Virus record (IMG/VR): IMGVR_UViG_3300025853_000523
Span: 1 to 27,503 of that record
Length of the DNA: 27,503 nucleotides
Origin: a virus
Strand: one strand, 5' to 3'
Positions 14,468 through 23,392 of the stretch are shown one piece after another. Both the position numbers and the translations under genes were made by a program. The notes below the pieces were generated by a model. The model searched no databases. It saw only the letters and a list, made by a program, of their open reading frames with translations, and was not told the DNA's origin. The first letter of the stretch is position 1. Each line of letters starts with the position of its first letter.

Positions 14468-17400
14468 CAGTCTTGAATGCTCCAGTTACCAGCGGTATCG
14501 AAACCATCTGCTAGCTCCAGAATGTCTGAGCTGTTAGTTGGCATGTGTACTGCTTCAATTGTAAACGTGCCTTCTTCAGTTGGAGTTATGCGCTCAATCT
14601 GATAAGTGCGAACTTGTGTGCTGGGAAGCTTAACCGTAAACACAACTCCTACAGGCGTTGCTGTTGTGCCGCTGTTGCTAACAACCAGCGTGGTGTCAGC
14701 TGGTGCTGTATCGGCGTCACCGTTCCAAGCAATTACGGTATAAGAACCATCAGTTAATGATTTTGTACTGACTAATGCACCCTCAGGCGTTACAACGCCA
14801 TTATTGAACTCATCGTACTCAGTAGCGTCCATGCCCACTTTGATGTAATCGCCCGGCGCCATTGCCATCAAAACGCCTTCATGAGTCGTGGTAAACGAAA
14901 CAGTATGAGTTGGGATGCGCCGCATACGGATAATGAACTTGGCCGCATCGATCGCATGGTCGCGATTCGTGCAGTAGTCAGACATATCGATGGTTTCTAG
15001 CGCGACACTGGAGCTGGCGGATGATTCACGCACCAACACTTCGCGAACGGTTGGGAACATGCCAGGGTTGTCCAGATTTGTGCTTGCCCGCTCTTCGCGA
15101 TAACGAACCGAAACCTGGATCGGGTCACGTTCCTCAGGATCAAAATATTGAAGCTTGAAGCTATTTTCGACGATATTGCCTGCAGTAAAAAGGCCCGTGA
15201 TTGCCACAGCATCAAACTGCAGAGCTGGACGCAAGAAGAATTTGCCGTCAGACTCGCCAAATATCAATAGATGCGTTGCAGCAACATCAGCGCACCATTG
15301 ACGGATGTTGATTTTATCAGCTATTACGCCATCAAAGAAATATTTGCGTTCATAGCACCAAGTGGCTGCAGCTGTGAACTCAGTGAAGTTCACCATGTCG
15401 TCAGTAATTAAATCGCCTCTCCCGTAGGTGCTGTTGGTCATTAAGTCCAACACAATGTCTGGGAGTAAATGCGTTGCACCTACGGCCAAGCTGCTCCGCA
15501 GTTGACGGCAGGTTTTACCGCCAGTCACATAACAACTAAATTGGCTGAATTGTTGCCATTCCACTGACGAATTTATGTTGACGCCTACTAATGCGAGGTT
15601 GTCGTAATTTGCTTGAGTAGAGTTTGGTACTATCTCATTAATGTAAACAATTTCATGTTCTGGCCCTTTCTCGGCAGAAGATGAAATTTCTTCATACACA
15701 AAACTTTCAGCCAATTTACCCCAAGTGTCTATTAACGAAGTATCGCCGTTGCTGAAATCTGCATCTGTTTGTGGGTAGTTTAATTGCCCTTCAGCGGATG
15801 GTCTGCGGCCAATACTGATTGCAAACGTATCTGCGCTCTTTGTGACTTGTACGCCTGTGAATAGCACGCTAATGCCACCTGTTTCCGAAACCAGTTGGGT
15901 AGTTCCAAATATGTAACTTGCGTCTAAGACGTATAAACTGCCTGTCACATGATTGCGAACTTCGTATCCCGTAAGCGGCTCGATCTGATACTCCCATTGC
16001 TTTACACTGGGCATTTCAAGCTGAATGTAATTGAATATTTGCTGTGACGTTGCGCCCCGGATCCCGTATGCATTACTTAGTCGTGTGAATGCTCCAGAAG
16101 TTGCAGCGGCTCGATAACTGATATAGAAAAAGCTATACCGTTCAACAGTCGTTGAGACAAGGTTTGAAGAATGTATGTCAGTGTATAAAGCCGTGCCTTC
16201 GTTTAAAATATTTCCTTTGTAATCCAAACACGCACGGTTATCGCACTCATTGTAACCTTTGGTAGTGTCAAAATTAGTTAGCCCGTTAATGCGTGTGCCT
16301 AAGGTAGATCTGATGCCAAACTCAACTGTTTTACACGGCCTTGTTGTTGATACGCTTGCAATAGCACAACGCATAATATGGCCATCAGTTGTTGCGACAT
16401 TACGAGGCTCAGGACTACTACCAGCAAGCGACTGGTTAAGCCATGTGTCGCCGTCTTTTTCTATTTGTGATTGACTATTTGTGGTAACGACTCCGGTACG
16501 AACTGTTTTGAATGTTGCCTCAACAGTTAGTGTCGATCCGTCAACTTCAGACTTAAATGGTCCATTGGTTCTGTTCGTACAAATTGCCAATCCAGTACCA
16601 ATTTTATACAACTCTCCTACAACAATAGAATCATCCCAGCTTTGTTGACGGCCTGCGACGACAGATGCAATGTCCTTGCAATTCTCGGAGTATGCGTCTT
16701 TAATAGAAAACCAACTTACAAAAGTGAATGAGTTGCTAGTCGTCCCTGGACCCTGCCAACTCGTAGTACTACGATCAAATCTAAACGTTGGGTATTGTTG
16801 AGTTGTCGTAACGTCAAGTTCTGAAAACGTAACAGAGCCGCTGCTCATCGACGCACTGGTTAGCACAGTTGTCCCGTCAATATCTGCCGTGCTTGTAAAA
16901 AGAGAAGGCCCTGAATACGAAGGAGCTGTAAGCCCAATTTCTTGCTGGGTGTCGTCTTCTACAAGGATTTTGTGAAACTGAACTACTTTTATATCATCTT
17001 CGGGATCGTCAGCGGTAAGATCATTTTTAAATCTAAGCTTAAACTTACTTGCCTTGAGTAATTCAAGCTCTGTGTCAACTGCGTTGTTGTTGCTGACGCT
17101 ATCAAGACCGCTGCTGTTAAAAGAAATATTCACGGCAATATATGCCTTATTTGATCCCGCTACGTTTGTGCTGTCAATTACGGTAGTTCCTCCCCACGTA
17201 ACGTTGACGCTATTGCCTACAACTACTGTAGTGATACTTACGGTCAGCCTGTTAAGAAGGCTTTGAGCTAAATTTTCAATGTTGCTGCTTTTGAAACGAG
17301 AAACAGCTTTTTTGTTGGAGCCCGATCCTGTGTCGAATTGCTTTACATAACCCGCTGGAGTTTCTGGGGTAATTAGCTCTTTTTCAATTACCCATGAACC

Positions 17401-18495
17401 TGTATTTGTAAGATCTTCAATGTCACGACCAAAAGTAGTGTCCTTGTCACTTGAAGAAAAAAGCTTATAAGTGGTCGTTCCACCGATAGCTCCCAGCCCT
17501 GAAGACGTGATCCCGCTGCGCGATCCATAAAATGCTTGAGCCTTTTTGCGGCTTGCATATTTTGCCTCGTCTAATACGCATTTAACTTCAGTCTTTCCCT
17601 CGTCGCCTTCAGGTAGCAGCTGTGCCCGTACCTGCGGTTCAAACGTCGGGTTAGGACGCATCCCAAAATCATTGCCACAAAATGCGTACACACCAAACGT
17701 TGTTTGGTTAGCTGGCTTATGACTCGCGCAAAAATCCTGAGTTACATTATTTCCGACACGAACACCAAACACTTCTGAACCGGCTAAGTTGCTGCTATTT
17801 CCTACGTCTTCGCTTGCACTACGCCCGTAAACGTGATCTCCTGGTGCAATACGTGTTGTAAGACCACTTGCATATCTTGCGTATACTGCCATCCTCGAAC
17901 CAATTTGGTTGGCAGTTGTATTGCCGAAGTCGTAGCTAGTTAAAGTATTGCCACCAGACGCAAAATTACTAGGCTCAATAGCGGCTATTGGCCCCTCACC
18001 AACCAGAAAGATTGCCCTGAGCATCTGCGATCCGCCAAGGCTATAGATCTGCGACCAGAGCAGCTGCGTATTAACTCGAACGCCACCATACACAATAGAT
18101 GCAATCGTTTCTTTATTTGTATAAACAAGCGGTATAACTGATCCTAAAGTTGAGATCTCTTGCGTTGAATTGAAGCCGTATCTTGGTGCAAAGCGTTGGT
18201 TTTGTGTTGTTGTTTGGCCGCCGCTACTTGTCGCCCTTAATTCGGGCGGTCTGCCTGGTTCGTTTTGATCAAATGATGGCTTTGGTCTTAGCAGCGTCGA
18301 AACAACAGTGAGGCCAACGCCAATCACTAAATTGGCGATTGCAATAATTGCAGCAGTTTCAAGCCCCGCAACTACGGCAGGTTCAGGAGCTTCTGCGCTG
18401 CGCTTTCGCACCTCAGCCTTAAACCAGGAATACTCCTCATCCGTTAACCCCAGCATTGAGGCAAGATATTTATCAGACGGGAGTAAATTGCTCAT
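14467..18495 (-). CDS. Tail tip / host-specificity protein, gpJ-like (1342 aa)
   Basis: The central tip protein that would close the tail tube and contact the host. I chose ATG 18495 (MSNLLPSDKYLASM), which overlaps the stop of the peptidase gene (ATGA); an upstream in-frame start would lie inside that gene. Residues 47-69 are hydrophobic (AAIIAIANLVIGVGLTVV), as in the gpI-type segment before gpJ proteins, so an I-J fusion is plausible. SVIPLVYTN and GPIAAIE follow. The C-terminal third has HTVSFTTTHEGVLMAMAPGD-type sequence, typical of the gpJ tail-3 domain. The large middle (about 300-900) is beta-rich and not recognised, and is a candidate receptor-contact insertion. Confidence 0.87.
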   Translation of the reverse strand: MSNLLPSDKYLASMLGLTDEEYSWFKAEVRKRSAEAPEPAVVAGLETAAIIAIANLVIGVGLTVVSTLLRPKPSFDQNEPGRPPELRATSSGGQTTTQNQRFAPRYGFNSTQEISTLGSVIPLVYTNKETIASIVYGGVRVNTQLLWSQIYSLGGSQMLRAIFLVGEGPIAAIEPSNFASGGNTLTSYDFGNTTANQIGSRMAVYARYASGLTTRIAPGDHVYGRSASEDVGNSSNLAGSEVFGVRVGNNVTQDFCASHKPANQTTFGVYAFCGNDFGMRPNPTFEPQVRAQLLPEGDEGKTEVKCVLDEAKYASRKKAQAFYGSRSGITSSGLGAIGGTTTYKLFSSSDKDTTFGRDIEDLTNTGSWVIEKELITPETPAGYVKQFDTGSGSNKKAVSRFKSSNIENLAQSLLNRLTVSITTVVVGNSVNVTWGGTTVIDSTNVAGSNKAYIAVNISFNSSGLDSVSNNNAVDTELELLKASKFKLRFKNDLTADDPEDDIKVVQFHKILVEDDTQQEIGLTAPSYSGPSLFTSTADIDGTTVLTSASMSSGSVTFSELDVTTTQQYPTFRFDRSTTSWQGPGTTSNSFTFVSWFSIKDAYSENCKDIASVVAGRQQSWDDSIVVGELYKIGTGLAICTNRTNGPFKSEVDGSTLTVEATFKTVRTGVVTTNSQSQIEKDGDTWLNQSLAGSSPEPRNVATTDGHIMRCAIASVSTTRPCKTVEFGIRSTLGTRINGLTNFDTTKGYNECDNRACLDYKGNILNEGTALYTDIHSSNLVSTTVERYSFFYISYRAAATSGAFTRLSNAYGIRGATSQQIFNYIQLEMPSVKQWEYQIEPLTGYEVRNHVTGSLYVLDASYIFGTTQLVSETGGISVLFTGVQVTKSADTFAISIGRRPSAEGQLNYPQTDADFSNGDTSLIDTWGKLAESFVYEEISSSAEKGPEHEIVYINEIVPNSTQANYDNLALVGVNINSSVEWQQFSQFSCYVTGGKTCRQLRSSLAVGATHLLPDIVLDLMTNSTYGRGDLITDDMVNFTEFTAAATWCYERKYFFDGVIADKINIRQWCADVAATHLLIFGESDGKFFLRPALQFDAVAITGLFTAGNIVENSFKLQYFDPEERDPIQVSVRYREERASTNLDNPGMFPTVREVLVRESSASSSVALETIDMSDYCTNRDHAIDAAKFIIRMRRIPTHTVSFTTTHEGVLMAMAPGDYIKVGMDATEYDEFNNGVVTPEGALVSTKSLTDGSYTVIAWNGDADTAPADTTLVVSNSGTTATPVGVVFTVKLPSTQVRTYQIERITPTEEGTFTIEAVHMPTNSSDILELADGFDTAGNWSIQD

Positions 18496-18872
18496 TTCAC
18501 AAATCGACGATACTGGGATTCTCGCATGGCTCGCGGTGGTAACCAGCACACGCCACGCTTGTGATGGACAACTAAAACCCCGTTCTCTACAACAATACCG
18601 ACGCCAAGACCGTTTGCGCCATTTTTAAACATGCAAACTGCATACTCTTCCATTTCTGGCAATACCTCTGTTGCTGCGTTCCATAGCGCCTGCAATTCTT
18701 CCCATTTACCAGCAGTTGCTAATTCCATCCACCGGTAATCAAATGGCGGGTGATAAACACCAACAGAATCCAATATCGCCCAGACCATGACCACACAATC
18801 AGCGCCCCGACCGTGCTTCGGATGCTCCCCGAATACGTGAGGCAGGCCAACCCAAGGCTTCCAATCAATCAT
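18492..18872 (-). CDS. NlpC/P60-like tail cysteine peptidase, gpK-like (126 aa)
   Basis: Residues 5-40 read KPWVGLPHVFGEHPKHGRGA then DCVVMVWAIL, the G-x-DC motif with catalytic Cys26 of NlpC/P60-type cell-wall peptidases. H103-H104 in VVHHKRGVCWLPP is placed as the catalytic histidine. In lambda the equivalent is the C-terminal half of gpK; the JAB domain of gpK is absent here. It would digest peptidoglycan locally during DNA entry or assist tip assembly. The order gpL-like, peptidase, gpJ-like is the lambda order. It overlaps both neighbours by 1-4 bases. Confidence 0.82.
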   Translation of the reverse strand: MIDWKPWVGLPHVFGEHPKHGRGADCVVMVWAILDSVGVYHPPFDYRWMELATAGKWEELQALWNAATEVLPEMEEYAVCMFKNGANGLGVGIVVENGVLVVHHKRGVCWLPPRAMRESQYRRFVK

Positions 18873-19345
18873 CAGCTGACCACCAACGAACCAGATGTTG
18901 GCAACGCACCAACGATTTTTGTGTTCAAGACACGCCTTGGAACGTCAGATGCAACAGCATCCAGCGGTGACGTTAGTTTCAACAGCACCTTTTCTGTATC
19001 CATGTCGTAACTCGCGACACGCCAAAGCTCAGATCGAATCAGTGCAACATCACTGAAGTCCGTCACATCGAGACTGACAGTTTTTAAATCCAATAGCCAG
19101 CGGCTTCGAACAGCTTCAGCAAAAATGTTTACGCTGATTCCGTTTGTCGCAGCGCCTAGCACTGCTTCGGATCGGTCGCCGCCCTTACTGCCTGCACCAG
19201 TCGAAACAGCAAAGGGAAGAAAGCTGTACGTAACTCCGCCGTACGTCCTCGTTAAATTGACTGAAAAATTTTGATAGGCGTAAACGGTTGGTGTGGACGA
19301 GTCCTGCATAAACCGTGCATAGTTGACGAAGGCAAATGCGCTCAT
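18872..19345 (-). CDS. Minor tail protein, gpL-like (157 aa)
   Basis: Lies between tape measure and peptidase, the place of lambda gpL. The segments LFAV-type strands, VLGAATNGISVNIFAEAVRS, LWRVASYDMDTEKVLLKLTS and PLDAVASDVPRRVLN resemble the gpL family, in which the L-x-S-P-L-D-A-V...P-R-x-L motif is characteristic. The lambda iron-sulphur cysteines at the C-terminus are not present; this protein has none there. The start ATG overlaps the TAA of the tape measure. Confidence 0.8.
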   Translation of the reverse strand: MSAFAFVNYARFMQDSSTPTVYAYQNFSVNLTRTYGGVTYSFLPFAVSTGAGSKGGDRSEAVLGAATNGISVNIFAEAVRSRWLLDLKTVSLDVTDFSDVALIRSELWRVASYDMDTEKVLLKLTSPLDAVASDVPRRVLNTKIVGALPTSGSLVVS

Positions 19346-22300
19346 TAGCTAAGTCCTACCTTTTTTCTTGTTTTAACACTACCCTGCAGCGCCGAGAGTG
19401 TCAGTGATCTGCCGCGTTCAGCAGCCTGCGCCATGCCCTGACGATGCTGTTCTGCCGTAACGTATTCAACATTATTGATTACCGTTGATTCATACCTTAC
19501 ATCAATTGGATCTGGATTAGACAGCATCATTTCGGTCATGCGTTCTGTTTCGCGGGTGCTGTTGGTGATCATTGTGTTTCGCTGCGTGTTCAGCTGCTGA
19601 CGGGTAGCCTCGGTGCTACGCATTGCAGAACCTTGTTGCGTTAGCTGCTGACGGGTTTCGCTGTTAGACAGCACCATGCCGCTGGTGGATGGAATCATCA
19701 ACTCAGGCCCACTTTCGCCCACGATGTAGGGCGTGTTTGCATTTACTGGGCCGCCGTTGGCCATGAAACCACCAAAAGAACCGCCACCAAAATCGCTAAT
19801 TGAATTGCCAAACAGATTGGAAGTTCCAGCGCCAGCATCAACGCTCCCCAGTCCGCCGCCAAAGGCGCTTCCAAGTATGTTTAGCGCCTTCATGACCAAC
19901 GCCTTGGCAATAATCTGAGTCGCCATATCAATAAAGGCTTTTCCGATATTGGCAAACATGTCGCTAAAGGCTTCCTCTACCGAACCAGTGCCCGTAACAA
20001 TCGACTGCACAGCAGATGACATTGCAGTAGCGGCTTCGTTTGCAATAAAGCCGTACTTCTCCATCAACTGGTTCTGGCGCAATTCCGCCTGCTCTACTTG
20101 GTCTAAAACCGGTAAAAGCGCCTCAAGTTTTTGTCTACGTTCTTCTAGACCTTTTATGTTGTCCGCAATAATTTCATTGCTGGGGTCTGCTTCTAATTGT
20201 TTGTTTAAAATACTTACCTGAGTGTCTATGTCTCTGTATACGTCTTCTGTTCGACGAAGTTGTTCGATTCTAAGATTTAACATGTCTGAATCGTCGCCTC
20301 CAAATGGCGAGGCAATCCTACGTTCCACGTCCGCAATATTGCGAGTAAAGCCCCGCGTGATACCGGCGGTTTCTTCTGCTTGCTGTAAAGCGTTAATTTC
20401 TTTTTGTACCCTAAGCTGCTCTTTTTGCTGTCGTATTTGTTGTAACTGAGTAAAATATATACGCTCAATAGTGTCGTATTGTGTATTATATGTGTTAAAC
20501 AGTTGCTCTGCTTCCTCCTGGGATTTTGCTTGTGAAGCTCGCTGCTTGTACTGAATATCTAATATACGGGTTTTGAGCCTAACTTCGTATTCAAGGGCTT
20601 TTTCACTTTCGTCTAAGAACGCTTTTTCTCCTTCAAATACACGGGTGCTTTGTAGCCCAGCACTACTGCCTGCAATTAAAGCTTGTATACTTCCTACTTT
20701 AGCCGAACTAATACCTCTGGTTCGTGCTTCTAATTCACGCTGAGCTCTTTTTGCTTCTGCGGCTGCCGCACGTTTTGCAGCTTGGTTTTCGCGTTCTAGC
20801 TGCTTTATTTGATCTTCTTTAGCTTTAGTTATAGCGTTTTCTAGTTGTAATTTTAAAGTAGTAGTTTTTACATTTAATTCTTCGAATTTAAGCTGTGCTT
20901 GAGCAGATGTTAGCTGTTTTTTGTCCTCTTGGCTAATAATAGCTTGTGCTTCTTCTGAGGCTTTTAAAAGTATTATTTCCTTTTCACTTTTTTGTACTCT
21001 TGCATCTAAAAGATTGCCTCTTGCTTGCTCAATAATAAACTCTTGTTCAGCAATTTGAAGGCCAATACGGCTACCTGATGTAGCCTGTAGTTGAGAATCT
21101 GCAGCTTTTTGCAAAGCTGCTTCTTTTTGTCGCACAACATCAGCTATTTTTTGCTCAAGCTCAAATTCGCTAATCTTACGTCGTAAAAATTCGTCTTGAG
21201 CTTTCTTTATAGCTGGGTCAGCACTAAATTCATTAACCCCACGTTTTACAAGTCGTGTAGTTTCAACTCTCTGTGCAATTGCCCCTGTAATTTGGCTTAA
21301 AAACGGTGCAATAGATGCAGATAAATCTGTGAAAGCTTTACTAAGCTGATTTGACAAGTTAGTGTTTGCGTCTCCATACTCCTTTAAAGCCTGCACACCG
21401 TCTTCGCCCACAATTACAGCTAGCTGTTGAGACGCCAGCTGTAAAGCTTTTTCAGACCCAACAAAGGATTCCAGCGATTTAATTAGCTTTCCGTTCTCTG
21501 TACCAGCGAGTCCGGCGGCATCTGCTAAAGCACCAATGTCTGCAGTTAGCGGGTTTAAAGCTTTGCCAAGGTCTCCGGCTTTAGCAATTAAGGTATCAAC
21601 TGCCGTTCCAACCGCAGTGCCTACTAGCGACAGTCCAAAGCCAAATTGACCTCCTGCAAGTCCGCCTAACGCGCCGCCAGCAGCACCGCCTACTGAGGCA
21701 CCGACTCCTTGGCCGAAAAGCAGCGGGAACGCACCACCGATGATTGCGTTGCTTGCGGCACCCTGTAATTTTTTATTTCGGGCTGTGCGCTGTTTAGCGG
21801 CAGGACTGCCTGGGATGCCTACTGCTCCGCCAATCGGGCTGGTCTGGCCCCGCAGAGTGCCCGTTTCTCTTAAACGTCGATCAAAGTCTTCAAGTTGTTT
21901 TTTATTAGATTTTTCTGTTAAGGTATTTATTTCATTTCTTTTGCTTTTTTCTACGTCAAGCCGTTTTAATAATCTATCAAACTCGGCGTTGTCCGCCTCT
22001 ACACGCTGTCGTATTAGACTGTTTTCAAATTGTTTTTCAATATTAAACAGTTTGGTTTGAAATGCTTTTTGTGCTGCAAATTCTTTTTGGTTAGCTTGGC
22101 TTTTTAGTGCAGCCTCCCTTGCAAGCTGTTCTGCGCGTCCAGTGCGCTCTTGAGGAGAAATAGGCCCAATAGGACTTAGGTACTGGGTGGTACGTGCTGA
22201 TCTAGCCGGTAAAGCAGAAGATAAAGCTGTACTAGAAGCTGCACCTGGCCCTATAGGGCCTGGGTACTGCGAACCGCCCCTAAAGGCACCGCGCAAATAG

Positions 22301-22701
22301 CCGCCTGACATTGTGGTGGCAGCGCCTCGCTGTGTGGGGGCAGCCGCTGCGGCGTTATACGCCTTTAATGCTGCTGTGGCTGCTGTACGATTTGCAATTT
22401 CTTGCTCAATAAGTTTGTTCTGTCTTTCTCTAGCTGCGTTGGCATTACCTAAGGCAGTAACGTAGTTGTTTACTGCTCTAGTTTCCTGTGGAGTAGCTGC
22501 CGCAACTTTACTTAAAGCTTTCTCAGCTAAATTTAACTGCTGTGCATAATTCTGTATGCTTTGGGCTAGACCACCAAAAGTGGTCGATTGCTTTTTATTG
22601 ATTTCATCTATCTTAAAGTTAGTTCCTTCAAGCCTTTTTTGGAGCTTGGTAAGCTCTTCTACACCTTTTACGCCTATCTGAATTTCAGCTCTGTATGCCA
22701 C
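19345..22701 (-). CDS. Tail tape-measure protein (1118 aa)
   Basis: Sets tail length and helps DNA pass the membrane. It starts with GTG (MAYRAEIQIGVKGVEELTKL), the usual tape-measure opening. About 150-300 is Pro/Gly-rich with charged helices. About 317-376 is a long Gly/Ala-rich hydrophobic region (NAIIGGAFPLLFGQGVG and on), a membrane-active segment. About 490-920 is coiled coil (many E, Q, K and R). The end holds GGPVNANTPYIVGESGPELM, the typical C-terminal tape-measure motif. With about 0.15 nm per residue, a tail of roughly 160-170 nm is expected. The central part is visibly richer in A/T than both ends of the gene. Confidence 0.95.
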   Translation of the reverse strand: MAYRAEIQIGVKGVEELTKLQKRLEGTNFKIDEINKKQSTTFGGLAQSIQNYAQQLNLAEKALSKVAAATPQETRAVNNYVTALGNANAARERQNKLIEQEIANRTAATAALKAYNAAAAAPTQRGAATTMSGGYLRGAFRGGSQYPGPIGPGAASSTALSSALPARSARTTQYLSPIGPISPQERTGRAEQLAREAALKSQANQKEFAAQKAFQTKLFNIEKQFENSLIRQRVEADNAEFDRLLKRLDVEKSKRNEINTLTEKSNKKQLEDFDRRLRETGTLRGQTSPIGGAVGIPGSPAAKQRTARNKKLQGAASNAIIGGAFPLLFGQGVGASVGGAAGGALGGLAGGQFGFGLSLVGTAVGTAVDTLIAKAGDLGKALNPLTADIGALADAAGLAGTENGKLIKSLESFVGSEKALQLASQQLAVIVGEDGVQALKEYGDANTNLSNQLSKAFTDLSASIAPFLSQITGAIAQRVETTRLVKRGVNEFSADPAIKKAQDEFLRRKISEFELEQKIADVVRQKEAALQKAADSQLQATSGSRIGLQIAEQEFIIEQARGNLLDARVQKSEKEIILLKASEEAQAIISQEDKKQLTSAQAQLKFEELNVKTTTLKLQLENAITKAKEDQIKQLERENQAAKRAAAAEAKRAQRELEARTRGISSAKVGSIQALIAGSSAGLQSTRVFEGEKAFLDESEKALEYEVRLKTRILDIQYKQRASQAKSQEEAEQLFNTYNTQYDTIERIYFTQLQQIRQQKEQLRVQKEINALQQAEETAGITRGFTRNIADVERRIASPFGGDDSDMLNLRIEQLRRTEDVYRDIDTQVSILNKQLEADPSNEIIADNIKGLEERRQKLEALLPVLDQVEQAELRQNQLMEKYGFIANEAATAMSSAVQSIVTGTGSVEEAFSDMFANIGKAFIDMATQIIAKALVMKALNILGSAFGGGLGSVDAGAGTSNLFGNSISDFGGGSFGGFMANGGPVNANTPYIVGESGPELMIPSTSGMVLSNSETRQQLTQQGSAMRSTEATRQQLNTQRNTMITNSTRETERMTEMMLSNPDPIDVRYESTVINNVEYVTAEQHRQGMAQAAERGRSLTLSALQGSVKTRKKVGLS

Positions 22702-22746
22702 GATCCACAGCTGGTACGTCGTCTTCTATTCTAGGCGCAGAATAGG

Positions 22747-23279
22747 TTACCTTCGGCGGCGGGCTTTTTCCATTTGTTTTTCCTGGTCCTCGTTAAGGAT
22801 CTGGAAGTAGGCGCTCCAGCCCATTAGCTCCTCTGGTGTCATCGTGGTGCGGACTTCGGTCAAGCTCATGCCAAGCTCCTTGGCAACGCCGAACTGCAGC
22901 ATGAGCCAGTTGTCTTTACGAAGTTCCGCAACTAGGATTTTGGGTCCATTGGCTCTTCGTCTTCGTCGCTAAGGATGGCCAACATCAAAGACTGCAGATC
23001 GCTGTCCTTGACTTCGTTTTTTAAAATATCGATTTCACCGGCAGAGAAAAGCTTGGCGCCGTTTTCGTCCTGTGCTTTGCCGATTAGCAGCTGCAGTGCA
23101 AACGCTCCAGCGTCGTCAGACTTGGCTTGCTTTTGAGCGCGTTCGCGTTCCGCCATGGTTAAAGGGCTGATCCACATTTCAAATGTGGTGCCGTCAGACA
23201 ATTTAACCTTGCGCTTGCTCGGCTGGAGATTTGCTGCTTTACGCAACCGATCAATGGCACGATTCGATCCAGCGGGCAT
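22747..23279 (-). CDS. Tail assembly chaperone, long form made by -1 frameshift (gpGT-like, 177 aa)
   Basis: The second frame begins before the stop of the short form and encodes 63 residues from the slip site: ILVAELRKDNWLMLQFGVAK, then ELGMSLTEVRTTMTPEELMG and WSAYFQILNEDQEKQMEKAR, ending at TAA 22749-22747. It has no start of its own suited to the whole domain. It joins the first frame at the slippery C-CCA-AAA (22944-22938), giving 114 + 63 residues. This is the lambda G/GT arrangement: the T-like part is helical and basic, lies just before the tape measure, and recruits tail-tube subunits to the tape-measure chaperone complex. The join is inferred from frame, site and position. Confidence 0.85.
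22932..23279 (-). CDS. Tail assembly chaperone, short form (gpG-like, 115 aa)
   Basis: Starts at ATG 23279 (MPAGSNRAIDRLRKAANLQP). Then come beta-type KVKLSDGTTFEMWISPLTMAER and helices to an acidic end (SDEDEEPMDPKS), the plan of gpG-type chaperones that coat the tape measure before tube assembly. The acidic stretch precedes the slippery site, as in other siphoviruses. It is placed between the major tail protein and the tape measure. Most ribosomes should end at TAG 22934-22932. Confidence 0.88.
   Translation of the reverse strand: MPAGSNRAIDRLRKAANLQPSKRKVKLSDGTTFEMWISPLTMAERERAQKQAKSDDAGAFALQLLIGKAQDENGAKLFSAGEIDILKNEVKDSDLQSLMLAILSDEDEEPMDPKS
22938..22944 (-). other. Programmed -1 ribosomal frameshift site CCCAAAA
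   Basis: The - strand reads C-CCA-AAA in the zero frame, a perfect X-XXY-YYZ heptamer, followed by TCC-TAG. After slipping, the next codon is ATC and the frame stays open for 63 codons. Position at the very end of the gpG-like gene and the T-like sequence beyond it support real use. Confidence 0.85.
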
Positions 23280-23291
23280 GATTTGTACTTG

Positions 23292-23319
23292 ACTATAAAT
23301 TAACTATAGCGTAGCGCAA
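23292..23319 (-). promoter_or_regulatory. Weak promoter candidate upstream of the tail chaperone gene
   Basis: On the - strand TTGCGC, a 16-nt spacer and TATAGT (5 of 6 to the -10 consensus) lie between the terminator and the ATG at 23279; a second TATAGT lies 11 bases upstream. The -35 match is poor and the leader would be very short, so this is tentative. Restarting transcription after the terminator would make sense here. Confidence 0.2.
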
Positions 23320-23320
23320 T

Positions 23321-23343
23321 AAAAAACCCCGGTATTACCGGGG
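23321..23343 (-). terminator. Rho-independent terminator after the major tail protein
   Basis: On the - strand CCCCGGTA-A-TACCGGGG (fully paired arms; six GC pairs around a 5-nt loop in practice) is followed by six T. It lies 50 bases after the major tail protein stop and before the chaperone gene. Its 3' arm and tail (CGGGGTTTTTTATTG) equal those of the terminator after the capsid gene. Confidence 0.9.
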
Positions 23344-23352
23344 CTGGGTGCT

Positions 23353-23372
23353 TACTTAATAATTATTAAGTA
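23353..23372. repeat. Perfect 20-bp AT-rich palindrome
   Basis: TACTTAATAA and its exact reverse complement lie back to back between the major tail protein stop and the terminator. A second, shorter inverted repeat (AGTGC, 8-nt loop, GCACT) follows at about 23372-23389. They could be protein-binding sites or an mRNA hairpin protecting the end of the tail-tube message. Confidence 0.8.
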
Positions 23373-23392
23373 GTGCCTTAAGTAGCACTTTA

